This document shows, in pieces, positions 35,890 through 46,426 of a stretch of 64,000 bases of DNA. How positions within the stretch are numbered: the stretch's first letter is position 1; every line of letters starts with the position of its first letter. The notes below the pieces were generated by a model. It did no database searches. It saw only the letters and a list, made by a program, of their open reading frames with translations, and had not been told where the DNA came from. The translations under genes and the position numbers were made by a program. This DNA is from Rhipicephalus microplus (lineage: Eukaryota > Arthropoda > Arachnida > Ixodida > Ixodidae), in NCBI RefSeq assembly GCF_043290135.1, contig NC_134710.1, positions 459,707,376 to 459,771,375 on the forward strand, written 5' to 3'.

Positions 35890-36110
35890 TGTTATATCGT
35901 AGGCAGGCCCTTAGCGAGGATTTTTTTCAGGGTGGCTAAGGATAGAAGGGAGGCCTTGCTGAGGAACTTGACTCTTTGAGAAAAGCACCTCTTTTGTTGT
36001 TTTGTTGAAAGTACATGTTTCGTAAAGAGAGTGAAGGAGAGAAATAAACGTTTTTTTTTAAACAGTGCTCCATGCAATGCCGTTAAATGGAAAGAGTTCA
36101 AAGGCAAAAC
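35890..36110 (+). repeat. Dispersed repeat, copy 2
   Basis: Relative of 28010-28200: TATCGTAGGCA, AGGGTGGCTAAGGATAG, AAAGCACCTCTTTTGTTG, GAAAGTACATG and GAGAAATAAACGTTT in the same order. Confidence 0.6.
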
Positions 36111-37944
36111 GTTTTAGAGGGGGGGGGAGAACGGGAGGGCTCTGAGGATCCCTCACTCCTTTCTTCTGGCTACGGGATAGATCGTGTGCATAACAGGCAC
36201 GTATATGGGCCGATGTGACATTGGTACTCGTCAAAAAGCGCAGGTGCCAGTTTTTATTGACTTGAACTGTACGCTAGAGCACGAAGATGTGCACAGAATA
36301 AGCAGCAATACTGCGGTATTTCTACAGGTTGAGAAATGGTTGACCATAGCTTGGCGACTCGCGAGAGTTAATATGTAATGTTTGTTATATCATTACAAAC
36401 GTCAATACCGAACACTGCAACCGCAGTTGACCGCAACCGCATTATAGGGACTTCTTCGCGAGCATTTTTTAATCACTTACGTAAATACTATTTGTCCGCT
36501 TTGACCTCACGTAGCTAAATGAACGAATACCTCACTGCCATGTAGAATCCCTGGGCTCGATCGTGGCTCTAACCATAATATTTCATCCCTCCGCAGCTCT
36601 GTATTTCACCAACAACGCTTACGACGCCTGTCCCATTCATGCACCATGGTATTCGGAACTCCATGAAATGCTCCATCTGCTGGCAACACTGGCCGAAAAA
36701 CTAAGATAGCTACGCTTAACAGGGTTAACGCAGCAATTTCTCTTGGCACTGTGCTGAGATTTCTTAATTGTGGCGTGGTATCGCTTTGCGTGGTCGAAGG
36801 CAGAAAGGTGCTGGTCATGAAGCAAGGATTTAATTGGCATTACAGCGGAAATAGTTGCGTTATGCGTGCAAACGTCTAGCCTATTCGGCTAACCGCATCA
36901 GATTTACTTCAAGGTGAAAAACCTGTCTTGCGAGCCCAAGGAGGAAGAAGGCAACTGCTCTTGTGTAGCGGGCGTCTCTGAAAGATGCTATAGCACTTCT
37001 GCGTCACTACACTGACAGGCAATGCCTTAACAGTTTTGGAGTAAACTACGCAGCGACTCGTGCTGCTGACTGCATCTATCTCATTAAGTCCCATTTTCCT
37101 GTCGAACGCTGAATACGCGTGCCATTCACATAATTAGAGAACAAAGCTTTGCCTGAGCCAGTGTATCTTGAGATAACAGAAATAGAAGAATGCTCCTTTC
37201 TGTTCGTTCACCAATCTATGTTATTAGGCTTCTAATGAAAAAAGATCGTGTGCTTCTCAACACTCGCTTGTTCGTGTTGGTGTAGATGATATTCAAAGCA
37301 GATGTCAGCAGGCACGCTAAGTATGCACGGACACAATATATATGCGCACGACCGTACATGCACGCACGCTGCGCATGCGCGACCTTTGCGCGCGCCTTTG
37401 CGTGCGTACACGCGAAACCAAAAATGTTCCGGGGCAGCAATTACAGCAGCTTAATTCAAGGATGAGTAGCACCACTGCTTGCGCAAAAAACAAGCATATG
37501 CGAAAAATACAGTCACACGTGTAACGCAACAAATTTCCTAAAGTGCTTGCTCATATAAACAAACTGTACTTAGCGCTTCGAGAAGCCCGAATATTAATAC
37601 GAGTTGCACACGCTAAATAATGGTTTAGTAACCGAGAAGAAATAAGTAGTCGAAATCGAACTGATTGGAACATACCATCGTGTCCCCTTCTTTCCGATTT
37701 GCGCCGTTCTGCGTTATGCGTCGTCTGCACCCTTCGGAAAGTTATGGAACGATACGTTGCCATCTTTGCACCGCGATGCCACACATTTCTGCACACTCGA
37801 GTGGTCTTTGGACATCCCTTTCTTTTTTTTTGGGGGGGGGGAGGGAAGAAGTTGTAAGGATGCGTGCTTTTTTACACGCAGTTATGCAGAAACAATTTGG
37901 ACGAACAGAGCTCATTTCGCTGTGCAAGTGCCATGAGAAGTAAA
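36111..37944. other. Unassigned DNA, no gene seen
   Basis: Frames at 36184-36378 and 36606-36840 show no motif. A CpG/GCGC-rich patch is at 37320-37410. Confidence 0.4.
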
Positions 37945-38510
37945 TAATTATGGACCATCTCCCCAAAAGGAACCCTGGTGGGATGCGAAGCAGCAGCGGT
38001 GCACACGGCGTTAACTCGGTTCGAACGGGCATCGCCGCGGGTGCTGGAAGAACGGTTTGAAGCGAAACTCGGTGTAGCATTTAATGGAGTAAACGTTTGT
38101 TTGCAACGCAAAGACACCGGAGGAAGGACGCGTTGAAGACGCTTGTGTTCGGCTTTTTTCGCTTGCGTCTCGTCGGCGTTACCCACGCGCCGTCTGTATT
38201 CTCGAACGCGATCAGTGTTCTTGACTAGCACCTCGTCGGTGTCGCTGGTCTTCCACTGCCGACGCTTGCGTTCGGCTTCCCTGGCTCGCACCTCGTCAGT
38301 GTTGACGTCACCATTCGTGAACGCAATCGGCTTCGCTCACCCTCGCAATGCCGGCGACCGCCGGGAAAGGTATGCGCACACTAGCGGTAATCATGCCTCG
38401 ACGGCGTCCCGCCCACCGCCGCGATCGCGCGGCAAGCAGCGGCACGCGGTCCCCATCATCGGCGCCGCGAGTTTGTCGAGGCGCGCGAACCCGCTGGCTT
38501 GCGGCTTCTT
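37945..38510 (-). repeat. Dispersed repeat encoding charged Lys/Arg/Glu-rich units (copy 2)
   Basis: Minus-strand relative of 5700-6330. The frame 38291-37872 reads EAERKRRQW, NTDRVREYRRRVG, ADETQAKKAEHKRLQR, PPVSL and GEMVH. The upstream part (38308-38500) keeps EEAASQRVRAPRQTRGAD, matching EEEAAGQRMRASRQSRGAD of copy 1. Conserved readings in both halves suggest a coding ancestor. The right end is the target of the LINE insertion. Confidence 0.55.
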
Positions 38511-38521
38511 CTCGCTGACGG

Positions 38522-39731
38522 AAACACGAAGAGAACAGAGTCGATGCTATTCTTACGAATGTAATTAAGCGCGCACTTGATTTACCCATCAGCACTTCAA
38601 ATCAGAAACTCTGCATTGGGAGTCTTTAACTCTATACAAGAGCTCCAAGAAGCCCACCTCACAAATCAATATACGCGTCTTACGCAGACGCCCCCCGGTC
38701 GGCGCCTACTGGACCGCCTCTTGTTCCGGCACGAATGCGAAATCGAAAACGCGGAGCGTATTACTGAACTTTGGAGAACAAAACTCTGGGTGTCTCCGCT
38801 TCCCCGCAATATGACCAGGGAGGTGCACCAGGGTAGAAGGCAAGTGCGCGCTGAGGCACTTGAACAACGACTTGGCTCCCGTAATAGGGTCTACTACGTC
38901 GATGTGGCCGGGCCGTCACCTAGGGGATACTACACGGTGGCGGTAATACATCAAGAAATGCAGGTGGACGGCCTCACTTTCAAAGCCACAAGCTCAAGTA
39001 AGGCGGAGGAGGTGGCCATTGCACTGGCAGTATCCCAACCAAACTCAAAACAAATAGTTAAAGACTCTCGACGAGCCTGCGAGAGCTATCTTGCAGGAGA
39101 AATCTCTCCATTGGCTAATAGACTTTTAAAATTCAGCATCAGGAACCGCGATCCTACCCCAAAACGTCTTATATGAACTCCGGGACATCAGGGTCTACAG
39201 GGTAACGAGGCTGCACATGCAGCGGCCCGCGTGCTTACTTCCCGGGAAACTCCCCGTTCCCCTGATAGACCTGAACGTCCCACACCTTTAACACGGTTTC
39301 GAGAAATCAAAGAATACTACATTGAGCAACGCCGCTTGTATCCCGCACCAGCGAAGGGACTCTCAAAAACGGAGGAGCGCATCCTGCGGCGCCTACAGAC
39401 AAATACGCTGCTCTGTCCAGCCATACTAAAATATTACGACCCTAAAATAAGTGGGCAGTGCCAGTACTGTGGGGAAGTGGCCAACACTTACCATATGGTC
39501 TGGGCCTGCCAAATGAACCCAAAATTAACCCCCTTTCCCAACCCCAACAAAGAGGACTGGGAGACGACCCTACTCAATAGCTCCACACTATAGGAACAGC
39601 GAACTCTAGTCCAGCGGGCTCGGGTGGCGGCCTCGACTAATGACGTCCCGGACTAGGGATGCCAACCAGCCCGGTGGGGATAAGGGCTATCTGGCACAGA
39701 CAGCATCAATAAAGGTTTTTTTCTCCTCCTC
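38522..39731 (+). mobile_element. 5'-truncated I/R1-type LINE with 11-bp duplication
   Basis: CTCGCTGACGG occurs exactly at 38511-38521 and 39732-39742. Between them lie the last part of ORF2, a 3' UTR with AATAAA at 39709-39714 and a TCC-rich tail. The first in-element codons (ENRVDAILTNVIKRALDLP) are the region after the reverse transcriptase, and a frameshift follows near 38605. Confidence 0.78.
38577..39593 (+). pseudogene. LINE ORF2 C-terminus (RNase H and CCHC), one nonsense codon
   Basis: Two in-phase open parts, 38577-39176 and 39177-39593, are separated by one TGA at 39174-39176, where relatives have Trp before TPGH. RNase H landmarks: YYVDVAG (first Asp), KAEEVAIALA (Glu), VKDSRRAC (second Asp), TPGHQGLQGNEAAHAAAR (Asp replaced by His after GNE.A). 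Knuckle: CQYCGEVANTYHMVWAC, CX2CX7HX4C. Non-functional: truncated, frameshifted near 38605 and carrying a stop. The usual partner domains are absent. Confidence 0.78.
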
Positions 39732-40105
39732 CTCGCTGACGGGGGGGTCTGGCTCTCGCGTCCATGGAGAGTGGACGTGCTGTTTGGAGCTCCTGTGTTT
39801 GAGGGAGACGCTGCGGCGTGTCATGCAACGCTCCCCGTTTATTCGCCTGCATCATGCACATTTTTCGACTAAGACTTTTCGCCTTACTGGTGCAACCGTT
39901 CAACTCAGCAAGTGGTCGTAACCTTACCGAAGTCAAGCTTGTCGCAGTGAGTTGATATTTCGTCCACCCATCCGTGCAACTCTGACGCTCTGAGGCGGCC
40001 TCTACGCGGCTGCTGCTCTTGCAGCGTGGTTTCCGCGTCCCATACTATGGGCCCGTAGCAAGCATCAGTACAAAGGGCACTCAGAGAACTCACGACTCAG
40101 TGTCG

Positions 40106-41463
40106 ATGGAGCATTCAACCACCGTAATGCCGTCTTCCAATGAGCAAGGGTCGTTGTCGGTGACGGAGAACGCTGCCGGGAGTTGCGCGGCAGAAATGAC
40201 ATTCGAGACGCACAGCGTGAAGCTCACATCTGAATCAGCTTTCATCAGTTCTCCTTGCGGACAACAAAATGACATTTTGACTGGGGCAAGAATGTCGGAC
40301 GATGCTGCTTCGAACTGTCCTGCTGACCACACCGATGACGACGATAAAAATGGCTGTTGGAAGACCGTCATTAAGAAGCGACGCGCCCACAAAATGAAAG
40401 CCCACAGGGAAACTAAATCAAGCGATAGCATCTCGGGCGTCTCTCAGCGCAGTGTATGCAAACAGAGTGGGAACCGGCATCTGTCTCGACTTTCTACACA
40501 CGATGAAAAGATTATTCTACGCCCTCATGAAGGGCTTAGCCTGGATAAATGGACGTCCTTTAAACTCGCCGGCGCTCTCTGAAGTGCTGCTGGTTTGACT
40601 ACCAAGGATCGCGAAGACATCATGTTCTGACTGCGACCACTGCGAAACCTAGCAATCACCAGCACGCCCCGGTCACATGTGGCCGACGCGTTATACAGGG
40701 TGCGGGAGCTGAGACTCGGTGAGCGTGTTTATCCCATCACAACATATACTTTGCGGCTCCGAACAACTCTTGCAAAGGTACTCTTCCTGACATCGTGCCC
40801 GGTACGTCGTCTTACACGCTAGTAGATGAACTTGTGGCTCCTGCAACCCAAATATTTCAAGGAAGCATGATGGGTCAGACCAAAATTGCGAAGGTCTATT
40901 TCAAAGGATTGAAGGTCCCTCGCTACGTGCGCTTCTACGGGGTTGAACTGCGCTCGTACCTACATCGCCTCCGGCAAGTGGTCTGCAAGATTTGCCACAA
41001 GCTGGGTCATCTGGATGACCATTGCCCTACGCAAGACGTAATATGCACGACGTGCGGCATAGACAACCCCACCCAGTCGCATCCATTCACTCCACACTTC
41101 AAATCCTGTGACGGACCTCACCCTACGACGGATCCAAACTGCCTTCGGCGTGAGAGGCAGGCACTCAACATGGTATGGGTGCGGAAAGCCTTTGAAAATG
41201 AACTGTGTCAACTCCAACCCTGCACTGACCATACCGCGTCAAACAAGGCTGCCGAGACCCGCCATTCGCGCACCCCGATGAAAGCAGAAGAGTCGCGCTG
41301 CAAGAGCCGATCCAAATCACATCGCAAGTCAAATACCTGCTCTAAGTCCCGGACCCGCTTCAAATCCCGGACGCGCTCCCAATCCCGGACTCGCCTCGAG
41401 TCCCGCTCCTGCTCCATGTCCCGCTCCTGCTCCTGCGAGGAATCACAGCGTCCATCGGAGTAG
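40106..41463 (+). pseudogene. LINE ORF1 (Gag-like), broken
   Basis: ORF1 proteins bind element RNA. Part 1 (40106-40582) is Ser/Thr-rich, then basic (KTVIKKRRAHKMKAHRE). A ~210-bp disrupted stretch follows. Part 2 (40795-41463) has a CCHC knuckle CKICHKLGHLDDHC (CX2CX4HX4C, 40984-41025), a second Cys/His cluster, and an Arg-Ser-rich C-terminus (SRSKSHRKSN, SRSCSMSRSCS). At least one frameshift separates them, so no complete protein is made. Confidence 0.72.
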
Positions 41464-42037
41464 CGCCTTCCTTCCGCATCCACACAGAACCCTACAATAA
41501 GGCTTTGCAGAGCAAACTGTTAGCAAGGAAGTACACGCCTTTTCCTAAAAGCAACGCACCCCGGAACAGAACGCAACCAAGGTGGCACCTCGGGAGGTAG
41601 GTCGGGCAGAAGGTCCGCCATAGCTTGCTCCGCCCTGCAAATCACTTCCAACTGCGTCTGTTCAGATCACTAAATCCTCGACCCCTGACTCTCTCGCGGA
41701 AATAACACGCCAACGTGGAGGCATGGAGGCGCGTTGCGAACGCCTGCAAAAGCAAATGGACGCGCCGGTAGCAAATATAGGCACCAGCATGCAGACTGCT
41801 CTCGACAGAATAGAACACCGCATGGAAATCCTTCAAATTTAGATGATAAATCGCGTCCAGTCATGTATAGAACGCACGCTTGCACGCACCACCGCCGTTC
41901 CAACTATACAGAGATTATACTTGGTCAAAGCCCTTGTCCGTCAACATCCTATGCGAGTGCACGGCGCTCACACTCTTACAGACGCCCTTCCGTTTCCTCC
42001 CGCAATGAAGATGGTGCCGCGTGACACACCATGACTA

Positions 42038-42773
42038 GTGGTTTGGCAATGGAACTGCAGGGGAATCCATCAAAAGTGGAATTCACTGCAGCAGTACGCA
42101 GCCGCAGCCACTGGCACTCCCGATGTTATCCTCTTACAAAAACCGAATTTCCCGCCTTGTTTATCAGGCTACAACACGCTCTTGGGTGCCTATCCTCTTG
42201 TGGTAGCCCTAGTTTCGAAACATGACACATGTCGCGTACATACCACTAGTAGTGACATCCCTCCACAAGTAATCGAAATAATTGAGGAAAGCTCAAACAG
42301 CGAAAGCTTTTTTTTTTACTAAATGTGTATAGTTATTTCCCCGTTCGCGTACGCACTGCTTTCACCGCTTTCTCGCGAAATTCGGGAGTTTTGGACTCGT
42401 TCGTGGGGTGTGTTGGGATTTCAACGCTCCACATACAGTTTGGGGTTACGTCAAATCGCAGGCCAAAGGGACACGTTTGTGGAACGATATTTGTAACATG
42501 AGATATACTCTACTCACTGACCCAGAGCGCCCCACTCCTATTGGCAACAGTATATCACTTGGCACCTGCCCTGTCCTCACCTTTGTGTGCAATACGGGCC
42601 CGGTGATAGCGCATTGTCCACTAGAGGAGCACTTTGGCAGAGACCACTATATCGTGGTGACCATTCTACCACTTAATGGTGCCCGGAGGACCGAGTGGCG
42701 TTTACGTATTACAGACTGGGTCAAACTCAGAGGACGTCACCAGGACCCGCCTGAGGAGCGAGGTTACGAGTGA
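42038..42773 (+). pseudogene. LINE ORF2 apurinic-type endonuclease, broken
   Basis: Two fragments of the target-nicking endonuclease. The first (42038-42322) starts VWQWNCRGIHQKWNSLQQYA and reads PDVILLQKP, where LLQE is expected, so a catalytic Glu is changed to Lys. The second (42408-42773) has WDFNAPHTVWGY (the DFN.PH motif) and GRDHYIVV (the SDH motif, Ser altered). A poly-T/frameshift separates them near 42310. Inactive by missing residues and broken frame. Confidence 0.75.
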
Positions 42774-43207
42774 TGGCTTGACTCTCTTACTCATAATATA
42801 GAGGCCACCACGCACACGTTATGTACTACCACTGAAACACCAGACAGAAACCCACATTTGCTTCAACTTTAGGATGCGCGGAGAGGACTGACACGGCGAT
42901 GGAGCGCCAACTCTCAATCGTAAACTGAGGAACAAAATATATCAAATTACGCGGGAATTTCAAGAATACGCAGCGACCCTCACCAGAAATAACTGGCGAG
43001 GATTCTGCAACTGGCTTCCAGGAACATTAGGCACTGCAAAACATGGTCGATTCTTCGATCCTTTATACACCTCACCACCACGAAAACAGGAACATTTCAA
43101 TAGTTACGCATCCTGATGCACGAGTATCGGGACGACCCCTCGAGACTTCTCAGGGAGCTCAAAAACCATTTCATTCTGACCGGCAAAACACCGCATTACT
43201 CTGACTA

Positions 43208-44100
43208 TTAGCACGTAGGCAAGACAAATGAATTGTTGGATGCAGATATTACGGTTGAGGAACTACGGGCAGTGTTACAAGATCTACACCGTAACATGGC
43301 ACCGGCAGGGACCACATTTGGTTCAGCACACTCCGTAAGTGATGCGGATATCACCCACCTCACTGATAAATTCAATAAATACTGGCGCCAAAGTACGCTT
43401 CCCCAAGCGTGGCGACACACGGATATTTCGTTGATTCCCAAGCCGGGCAAACCAATTCAGGTTCAAACCCCACGTCCCACAACCCTAACCTTCTGCATTG
43501 GCAAGCTGACGGAGCATGCACTCTTGCGACGTCTGCAGCCCTTCTTCTAATAGCAGTCCTCCTTCGAGCATTCTCAGTTCGGATACCGAGCTCATCTATC
43601 GGCCAAAGATGTACTGTTGCAGCTACAAAAGGAAGTCCTAGGGCCTCCTTCTCGCACCCAAACGAGAGCACCCGTTGCTTCAGATTTGAAGGGGGCTTTC
43701 AACCATGTTGAACACGACCTCATCCTTAGCAATCTAGCCGAGTCGCTTTGTGGAACTCGAATGTATAACTTCATCCGCTCGTTTCTTCGTCATCGTAGGG
43801 CCACTGTGGACAGTGGACATGGGGCTGCATCGGTCTGGTACGATATACCTCACAGGACGTGAGACAACACAGGGCCACGTTCTTTCCCCTAAATTATTTA
43901 ATATTGCACAGGCAGGGCTTTCCCGCTTGCTCGACCAGATCCCCAATGTCACCCATGCTATTTATGCAGATGACATCACTATCTGGTCGACACGGGGCTC
44001 TGATGAAGCCATCCAGTACCAACTGCAGATAGCAGTGGATGCTGTAGTTGAGTACGCTAAAAAAGGAGGCTTCCAATGTGTTCCTTAAAAATCGGAGCTC
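43208..44100 (+). pseudogene. LINE ORF2 reverse transcriptase, broken
   Basis: Three frames cover the polymerase: 43208-43550 (DADITVEELRAVLQDLHRNM and WRHTDISLIPKPGKP), 43617-43862 (SDLKGAFNHVEHDLI, the first catalytic Asp block) and 43842-44088 with IYADDITIW (YADD, 43963-43974). The catalytic YADD is intact although the frame shifts at least twice. No functional enzyme. Confidence 0.82.
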
Positions 44101-44745
44101 ATAGTCATTCGCTCCAGAACCAAGAGCTCTCTTCCCCCAATTATTGTGCATGTGAATGACATACTCATACCTCATGTCCCTCGTGGCCGCATCCTTGGAC
44201 TACATGTTCAAGTGGATGGCAAAGCTAGCTACACCGTTAGCTTTTATCTCACCAAGTTGACCAAATACTGTCCGTGATACGACGGGTTTAAATCGGCACT
44301 CCCGGCTTAAAAAAGAGGACGTGATGCGCTTTGTGGAGGCCTGCGTGGTCAGCCGGCTGACATATCACTTGCGCTTCCAGAGGCTGACCCAATCGCAACA
44401 ACTACGCCTAGAGGCCATGATCCGCTAAGCGACAAATCTGGCCCACGGTGGTCCAAACTACACTTCCACACGTTTTCTTCTTAAGTTCGGGACACACAAC
44501 ACACTAGGCGAGCTGCTCGAGGCTAATTGGGTCAGCCAGCGCCAACGCTTCTTACTCACCCATACTGGGCGCAATCTCCTCTCACGCCTCGGATATCCCG
44601 TCCCACCACATGAGATTGAAACCTACCCCACGCCCTTATCACCTGTGATAGGGAAAATACTAACTGTTCACTCCTTAACCCGTAACGTGCACCTCCAGCA
44701 TGAGACAAGGGCCGGTGCAAATCCCACATACGGTACCTCAGCCGT

Positions 44746-45288
44746 ATGCTCGAAGACATCCTGGACTCGCATACTCTTTACACGGACACAGTCGAAACTC
44801 GCGAAAGTTACAATTCGGTAATGTTAGATGGCACCGATTCCCTGCATGACTCTGCTGCATTGCGCGGTACACATGCCACTCACGATGAAATTTTTGGAGT
44901 CACTCTAGCGATACGATACGCTATCTGTGTTCCCAGTGAGGTCTACATATTGACAGACTCGCAACAGGCATGTCGGGCCTTCCTATCAGGACATGGCATT
45001 CCAAAAGCGGCCCACCTAATTCTCAATCAAATTCTGCTGAGTCAAACAGTTCTTTTTGCGTCCATTTACACTGGACTCCTGGTCATGGCTCTCTGCCAGG
45101 CAATGAACGCGCGCACACTGTTGCCCGTGAAATTTTTTTCCGGAGGCCCGGCAAGGCGAGGCAACCATTTCACAGTGGGGGGGGGGGGATCCTTTTTTTT
45201 AACTTACAACGACATTCATTGTGAGTATAGGAACGTTCGTCGCTTTAGATCGCCCCACCGCCATCTTTATCGCGAGAGGAGGCAGTAG
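44746..45288 (+). pseudogene. LINE ORF2 RNase H, broken
   Basis: Contains YTDTVE (first Asp region), HDEIFGVTLAIRYA (Glu), ILTDSQQACRAF (second Asp) and, after a frameshift near 45050, LHWTPGHGSLPGNERAHTVA with His at the usual fourth acidic position. A G-run near 45178-45188 adds another shift. The remaining C-terminal reading continues in pieces to 45580. Confidence 0.75.
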
Positions 45289-45648
45289 CGTTACGCCAGC
45301 CACAGACTAAAACATTTCCCAAACTGGTATCACTTCATAAATTTCACCTGCCGTACCATGCAGACCATTGCCCCGGCTATGGAAACTCGTTCGCTTCTTT
45401 CCATGTCTCGATCCAGCGCACTGCGAACATCTTTCCTCCCTTACCTACTCTTCTTCACTCTTTACGTAACGAGGAGCTGTGGGACGATGCTCTCCATGAT
45501 GGACCTCCCGAAGTCCTGCGAGCTCTGATACAGCGGGCCCGACTTGTCGCTGAAGTCGTCCTAGGGACCCTGGAATAGGGGTTCCTCCCACGCCCTCCTT
45601 GTCGAAGACTTTATGAATAAAGACGTCTCTCTCTCTCTCTCTCTCTCG

Positions 45649-46330
45649 CCGACAGATGGAAAGAGAGGTGGCGCGGGTGAGATGATGCCCACGCGAGCAG
45701 TGGGATCGAGCGTTGTGAGCAGTGGAGAGGGCAAAGTAAGAGAGCTGACACGCGTCGAGCGTGCGGCAGGTGACGGAGAGAGACGTTACGCGCCCTGCTA
45801 AGAAGGCGTGAGGTACTTAGCAACACTCCAACATCTATGGCGAGTACAGCGGTGTGGACGGAGGGACAACGATACATAGCTAGTCAAAGAACTACTTCGC
45901 ATCTCCAACGATGCTGAGGCGTCACGCCTTCGCTTACGCCTTCCAGGTACACGGCGGGAACACTACTCGAACCAGTTCCCCGACAGGTGGAACACTGCTC
46001 GAATGATAATGCCCTTAACATGGACGTTGTTTCTCAACGGAATACGCCATATCCTCTGACGCAGAATTGGTGGATATAAATGGACGCCCCAACCATATTT
46101 TGCCTGCAGCCAGAAATGTTTCTTGTACGATACCAAAAGCAGCACTCTTTTCATGATAAAAAATATTGAAACTAGTGTAGGCAAAAACACTGGTAACGAC
46201 CACCTCTTTTTTTGTTCCCTCACCATCCTTCTTTCACGTCACCGATGGTGATGGTGTCCGCTATAGGATTTGCATATGTAAGCGTGAATTATTCAAGTGA
46301 ATAAAACTTCAACCGAACCTTTCACACGAG
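45649..46330. other. Unassigned DNA, dispersed-repeat-like
   Basis: 45800-46010 (for example GGCGTCACGCCTTCGCTTACG) has the look of a dispersed tick repeat known to me only from memory. No gene supported. Confidence 0.35.
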
Positions 46331-46418
46331 CAAACCTTGGTGCACTCCGGAAGCCTGCGAGTGTGTTCGGCTCTCACGTCGCTGCAACGAGGTGTGCTGC
46401 CTCTGTATCCATGGCTGA
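46331..46418 (+). CDS. Candidate terminal exon, short cysteine-rich peptide
   Basis: After a pyrimidine-rich stretch ending in CACACGAG (acceptor-like AG at 46329-46330) comes a short open segment, phase 1, reading KPWCTPEACECVRLSRRC and then NEVCCLCIHG before TGA. Eight of 28 residues are Cys or adjacent to one: pattern CX4CXCX6CX3CCXC. AATAAA lies at 46421-46426, three bases after the stop. No upstream exon with a signal peptide was found. It may be chance; family unknown. Confidence 0.25.
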
Positions 46419-46426
46419 AGAATAAA

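Larger units (their letters stand above)
39743..45648 (+). mobile_element. Near-complete decayed I-type LINE (~5.9 kb)
   Basis: Order of parts: a ~360-bp 5' region, ORF1 with CCHC knuckle (40106-41463), endonuclease (42038-42760), reverse transcriptase (43208-44100), RNase H (44746-45160), C-terminal tail, AATAAA at 45616-45621 and a (TC)n tail (45629-45648). ORF1 plus an ORF2 with RNase H fits the I group. CTCGCCGACAG after the tail matches CTCGCTGACGG before the element at 9 of 11 positions. Many frameshifts and stops. Confidence 0.75.
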
